Shown piece by piece: positions 59,341 through 64,000 of a stretch of DNA of 64,000 nucleotides. The translations under genes and the position numbers were made by a program. The first letter of the stretch is position 1. Every line of letters starts with the position of its first letter. This DNA is from Vicia villosa (taxonomy: Eukaryota; Streptophyta; Magnoliopsida; Fabales; Fabaceae), in the NCBI RefSeq assembly GCF_029867415.1, contig NW_026705181.1, positions 842,001 to 906,000 on the forward strand, given 5' to 3'. The notes below the pieces were generated by a model that was not told where the DNA came from, ran no database searches, and saw nothing but the letters and a program-made list of their open reading frames with translations.

Positions 59341-59589
59341 GAAAATAGCTAAAGTCTATCGTGAGACTTTATATATGAATGACGATTATGGACATTCTCT
59401 ACCATTTTGGTATGAGAAATGATAAACCTTCTGATGACATCTAACGACAAGTTATATCCCCCCGACATGGATCAAGTGTGGAGCTCTACCGCAGAATTAC
59501 AATGTATTTTTAATACCTTGACAAAATAATTTGGAGTGGCGACTCAACCTTACCCTTTTGGGCCGATAGTCGGCCCAAAACTATGTGTC

Positions 59590-59978
59590 AAAGTCTCCTA
59601 CCAATTTTGGTTTTATGGCATTCTAGAGTTTGGAAAAATTTGTTTAGCGTTTCCGTCCTTAAACTATTTGTAACTTATTTTAATTTTCTTTTTACTGGTG
59701 GAGCTTATAATATTTTTGTGTGAATATAAAATGTTTGCTTAATATGCGAGCTACGTGTATTTTCTAACCTCATTTTCTTACTTGCTTTATTTAAATATTA
59801 TCCTCCTTGTGATGACAAGGTTATGTAGCTAGACCTACTTTTTTGGCATTTTTTGCAATACCCCTTAACAAAATTCAACTATTATTTTCTCAAACATAAG
59901 ACTTTAAATTTATTTTAATTTCATGAATTACACATTCACTTATTTATCTTTTCTATCTCTTTCAGCAACCCTAAACCC
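59590..59978. repeat. Duplicated segment A, copy 2
   Basis: Second copy of the segment at 57818-58212. Confidence 0.8.
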
Positions 59979-60060
59979 AAGGACTTAAGCTAGAACTTAG
60001 TGAAGAACCTAAAATATTAGAGAATATTTTTCACAAAGCATGAGGTATCAAAGTCATAAC

Positions 60061-61990
60061 ATTAGGATTAAAGTGTTACGTAATGGAGAACAAAATTGAA
60101 ACACGAGTCACACAAATTCCTAAAAGCTTTACACTACACGTCTAAACAAATCATAATATTTTTAAAGTTAATTGTAAAGTATAATTTGGTTTTAAAAAAA
60201 CCCTAGCCACCTAAGTCATTTTCATGCATTATTATTTTTATATATATACACGTAGAAAGAAGACAAAAGAAACAGAAATATAATAACACAACCCTACATC
60301 CTCCTCCAATGAGGAAGCATTACATTTTTAAATATTATTGACTCATTATATTGAAAATTAATGCATTCTTATCATCTAGTATAACTCATCACCTACGTAA
60401 TATTAAATAAATAAAATTAATATAATAAACATTATCATCTAACAAAATTATTTCATAAATTTAGATAATTTTTAATAAAATATATTAAATGTTGGTAGAA
60501 AAGTGACAACAACTATTAGAACTCATATGTATAATAGTTAGTAATTGAGTTCAAAATGGACCTTGTCTATCGGGCATGTCTATTTTATTCTTACTTTTTT
60601 ACGAGGCGAATTAAAATTTTATGTCCGTATCCTCAACAATATAATTTCTAAGATAAAAATGTGTAGTGTCCGCGAATCCGTCATACACCTTCATTTTTTT
60701 TTCAGGCCGCGAGATGACCTCAGCCTAATTGGCGTCATAGTCCCATTAAACATCTTCACGCAGGTATGTTAACGCCGAGTACAACACGCCATCTTCACAC
60801 ATGGGCCCACCAAGCGAAAGCCTAATGCTTAATCTACTTGACTTCATTAGAGGTGAGTTACCTATTATGTGTTAGTCGATATGGCCTCATAACCCCACCA
60901 TACCGAGCACGCAAGTGTGCTAACGCCAAGTGGGAAAAGTCACGCGGCCCTCACAAGCACACTGCAACGGTAGCTCAGGCGTGTGCCTCTTTAATCCATG
61001 ATCAGGGCAGTCCCACGGAAAAGCAGTTATACACGAAGCCGGAATCGGACTCCTTCCCGACTACTAATACAACCTGTAAATTATATGTGGTGCCTGATAA
61101 CTTATGATTTCAGAATTTCATCCAATTATTCATATTCGAGTGTTATGCATAATGTTAACTCAATTACTCTTAACTATTCTTTTGTAATTAAATATGAATA
61201 CAATGATGAGATAAAGTATGAAAGTGTGTTGACACCCGTGGTTTCGGTTAAACCTTAAGGAGTTCACCATAATCCCGAGAGGTATGTTGTATGAATTTTT
61301 GCAAAAGTTAATATTTAAAATAAATATTATTTGAGTTTTTTTTAACAAGTAAACCTCGTTTTTTGTGAACGCCTACATTAACAAATCTTTTGTAATTTTT
61401 AAGATAAAAAGTGTAATGCCCGCAAATCCATTCGACTTATCTTTCTTTTTTATAGAGTGAAACAAAATTTTAGATTTGTGCCCTCAATAATATCTATCCT
61501 ATTCTGCTTTGTTTTTAAGAATATTTATAAAATTGATATCGAAAATAAATATTATTGCCACTATAATTAATATGTACATTATATTTTAGTATATTTTTTT
61601 AGATTGGTAAACGGACATATCTGTTCCGTTTAGATTCATTTTACAAAAATCCACAAAAAAATAAGGTGGAACGAAACATACATAATTAAAGATACGGGTC
61701 TAAAATTTTGTCTCGTCTTAAAAAAATAAGACGGATGGAGAATATCCACAAATTTTACACCTTTTAAACTTAAAAATATAAAATTTTATATAAATATCGT
61801 GTAAAAAAAATACAAATGACATATTAGTGGTTAAGAGTATAACATCTTAATGCAAACACAAACAGCACTAGGCCTCTGTTTTAGTATATTAATTGAAGTA
61901 AACATTTAAAGAATGAAAAGTTTCTACTAAATATTAAATATTTATATTATTATATAATTTTGATATAAAGAAAGAAAGAAAGATATAGAG
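60061..61990. other. Intergenic DNA with one GC-richer repeat-like island
   Basis: AT-rich except for 60690-61095, which is GC-richer and ordered like an LTR or other element fragment (ccgcgagatgacctcagcct, gtgctaacgccaagtgggaa, cagttatacacgaagccgga). Flanking words aagataaaaa(t)gtgtaatgcccgc(a/g)aatcc occur at about 60650 and 61400. ORFs over the island have no recognisable domain. Confidence 0.4.
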
Positions 61991-62009
61991 TCATAGCCAT
62001 AACCATAGC

Positions 62010-62088
62010 CACCTTCAAGCAACCAAATTCCACAACAAACCAACAATTTCCCACCTTTCTCTTCATCTCTTCTATTGCTTCCATAAAG
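62010..62088 (+). other. 5' UTR exon of the RHB1A-like gene
   Basis: A CT-rich leader (ctttctcttcatctcttcta) ends at ccataaag with a consensus donor gtaagtttc at 62089. The intron would run to an AG at 63111 or 63125, shortly before the start codon. The left end of the exon is not known. Many plant RING genes have such a leader intron. Confidence 0.5.
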
Positions 62089-63193
62089 GTAAGTTTCTTT
62101 TTTTTCCTGTGTTCTCCGTTTTTGGTTTTTGCTATTCTTAGCTTTATCAGTTTTCATGAATTGTAACTGTTTACCAACTTATGTTTTTTGACCACCCCTT
62201 AAGGATTTGCAGATATGGTTTTGTGCTCTGAATTTGATTGTGTTGGTTTTGCTTCCTCACACAATTCTTGTTAGGGTTATTGTTTTTGGTTTTTGGGGGG
62301 TTTTGGGTCTAGATGTTTCCTCTGTTTTGCTTTGTCTTGTAGTGGTGGTGACTTGAAGGTGGCTATTGTTGTTTGATTGTTTTGATGTTGTTGGTGTTGT
62401 GGATTGGTTTCTGTTTGTAAAGTTTCATTTTTTTGCTGATATTGATGTGGTAATTTTAGTAATCTGTAACTGGGATGTTAATGATTTTTGTTGTTGAAAT
62501 TAATAGATATGAAAAGTGTAACTTCTTATTGAATAGTTTTGTGTCTATTGCAACTGCTATAACCTATAAGCTATCTTCCTTTGGTAGGTTAACTTGATTG
62601 AAAAATATGAAACACTGACATAGTACTTACTGACACATCGACGCCAATAATAGTTTGAGACTATAGATTAGTTCTGTAGCACCGACACCTCTGAAAAAGG
62701 GTGTGTCGGTGTCCGTGTTAGTTCACTTGAATATGTTGATGTCACACTGATGTCAAACACTGACACGTGTTGAACACTGGACAAGGACACACATTCGATA
62801 TGAAGTGTTGGTATTCTTCTTCATAGATTAAAATTCTCTTAGTGGTTATTTTGCTTGTTAATGATTTTGAAGGCAAATAACATTGTAGGGATGAGTGATA
62901 TAAGAAACACGCTAAAAAAATTGAATCAAGATGAACTTCAAAACAGTGAATAATGAAGTTTCTCAAATCCTAATTTACAAAGGAATGAATGTAACTGTTT
63001 GGTTGCATATTTTGAAGTTTTCTTTGATGTCAATGAGCTTGTTTTTTGTGTGAAATTTTTAAGTTTGTTTCATATGTGAAATTGTGAATTAATCATCAAT
63101 GTTACTTTTAGGCTTGTAATAGCAGATTGGAGAAAAAGGAATGAAAGTATCAATGAGAGTTTCGATTAAGTAACAAGATCAAGCTAGTGGAAA

Positions 63194-64000
63194 ATGGGAG
63201 GTTGCTGTTGTTCTTCCAGAAAACATCATTTGCAAGGAACACCGGTTTATTACTATGTTAGTAATCTCACTCTATTATTTTCATCATAATCAACTTGGCT
63301 ATTAAAAGCCTTAAAATGGTTGCTATCATTGATTAGCGCTTATGCTATAAGCCTACGAGCACTTAATTAATTTGTTTATTCACAATTTGTTATGTGCTTA
63401 TGATTTAAAGTTTGAAAAACTCTGGTTTCAGTGTCCGCCTACTTTTGAAGAGCGTGGATCTTCAACTTCTAATGACGGTACCGCTCCTTCACTCTCTGCT
63501 GGATTTCTGGTTGGACTAAATTTTGAAGGGGCAATACCTGATACGTTCCGATCTCCTCCTGTGCCTCTTCCTTATGACATTGTCTTCGGAGGTCCTGCGT
63601 CAACAGACTCCGAATCTGGCAGAGAAACTGTTAGTATGAGTAGTTTTGAAACTTCAATTACACGCGATGATGATATTGAAGAATCAGATTGTAAAGCTCA
63701 AACCAAATCTACACCTCTATCTCCAAAGAAGGAAAAACTATCAAAGTCGAATGGAACACAAGTATTGACGACAGAAGAAGAGGATGTCTGCCCAATTTGT
63801 CTCGAAGGTACAGTTTCTTGCCTAACCAAAGTTGATTAAGCTCTTTCCGTCTTCGTACATTAAAAAAACAATCATTTTGAGTTTTTTTTTTTTCGTTTTT
63901 AATGCAGAATACGACGATGAGAATCCGAAAAATCTGACAAAATGTGAACATCATTTTCACCTATCTTGCATTCTTGAATGGATGGAAAGAAGTGACTCCT
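63194..64000 (+). CDS. RHB1A: RHB1A-like RING-H2 E3 ubiquitin ligase (5' part; continues beyond the window)
   Basis: Exons 63194-63256, 63432-63807 and 63908-64000 and beyond, joined at GT-AG sites in one frame. The product begins MGGCCCSSRKHHLQGTPVYY; Gly2 and the cysteine run suggest N-myristoylation and palmitoylation, hence membrane attachment. The middle part (DTFRSPPVPLPYDIVFGG, SFETSITRDDDIEESDCKAQ, STPLSPKKEKLSK) matches what I know of plant RHB1A proteins. From about residue 138 comes a RING-H2 finger: CPICLEEYD, then KCEHHFHLSCILEWMERSDS, i.e. C-x2-C, C-x-H-x2-H-x2-C. The final zinc-ligand Cys pair lies outside the window. RING-H2 proteins transfer ubiquitin from an E2 to substrates; the substrate is not evident here. 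No defect is seen in the visible part. Confidence 0.85.

Overview
The window is nuclear DNA from a flowering plant, almost certainly a legume. Spliced plant genes with GT-AG introns sit in an AT-rich, transposon-dense background. A roughly 4.1 kb LTR with an Ogre/Tat-type primer-binding site points to the Ogre-rich galegoid (inverted-repeat-lacking) legumes; the species cannot be fixed from the sequence. There is no prokaryotic, organellar or CRISPR signal.

Layout. 0-3.9 kb: a decayed MULE transposase with an OTU-protease tail, split by two MITEs, then a Ty3/Gypsy RT scrap and foldback elements bracketed by long (TA)n tracts. 4-8.5 kb: a SINE-like tail, a hAT MITE with a perfect 8-bp target duplication, and a second, internally deleted MULE-OTU element with its own small accessory ORF. 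9-13.4 kb: a solo-LTR-like region, a 21-bp tandem repeat and a broken minus-strand Copia element. 14.29-19.20 kb: an intact Reina-like chromovirus with identical 188-bp LTRs, inserted in what looks like an EGF-domain exon. 20.2-21.1 kb: a conserved plant gene of unknown function on the minus strand. 23.4-29.2 kb: two head-to-head LINE tails, the 3' half of a Sirevirus-like Copia, and a hAT transposase fragment.

29.2-47.4 kb: one nested structure. A non-coding (LARD-like) Ogre/Tat element, with a 4.1 kb 5' LTR holding Tourist and Stowaway MITEs, received an intact 8.3 kb Tekay/Del-type chromovirus (37750-46046). That chromovirus has a single 1455-aa gag-pol frame, two 1876-bp LTRs differing at one noticed base, and the TSD cgatc. 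The Ogre 3' LTR breaks off at a truncated hAT-like MITE.

49.05-57.10 kb: the main host gene, 13 exons and 789 aa, encoding a plant TMEM8/PGAP6-like membrane protein with signal peptide, extracellular region, EGF-like domain and a seven-helix CREST-type hydrolase domain whose Ser, His and Asp residues are all present. Intron 1 holds a MITE and intron 4 a 5'-truncated LINE with a 7-bp TSD. 57.8-60.1 kb: two diverged duplications. 62.0-64.0 kb: the 5' part of an RHB1A-type RING-H2 E3 ubiquitin ligase, cut by the window end inside the RING.

Three host genes are supported (unknown RG-tailed protein, TMEM8/PGAP6-like, RHB1A-like). They are unrelated in function and do not form a cluster. The rest is a layered transposon record in which the Reina and Tekay insertions are very recent and the MULE, hAT, Copia, LINE and Ogre remains are older.
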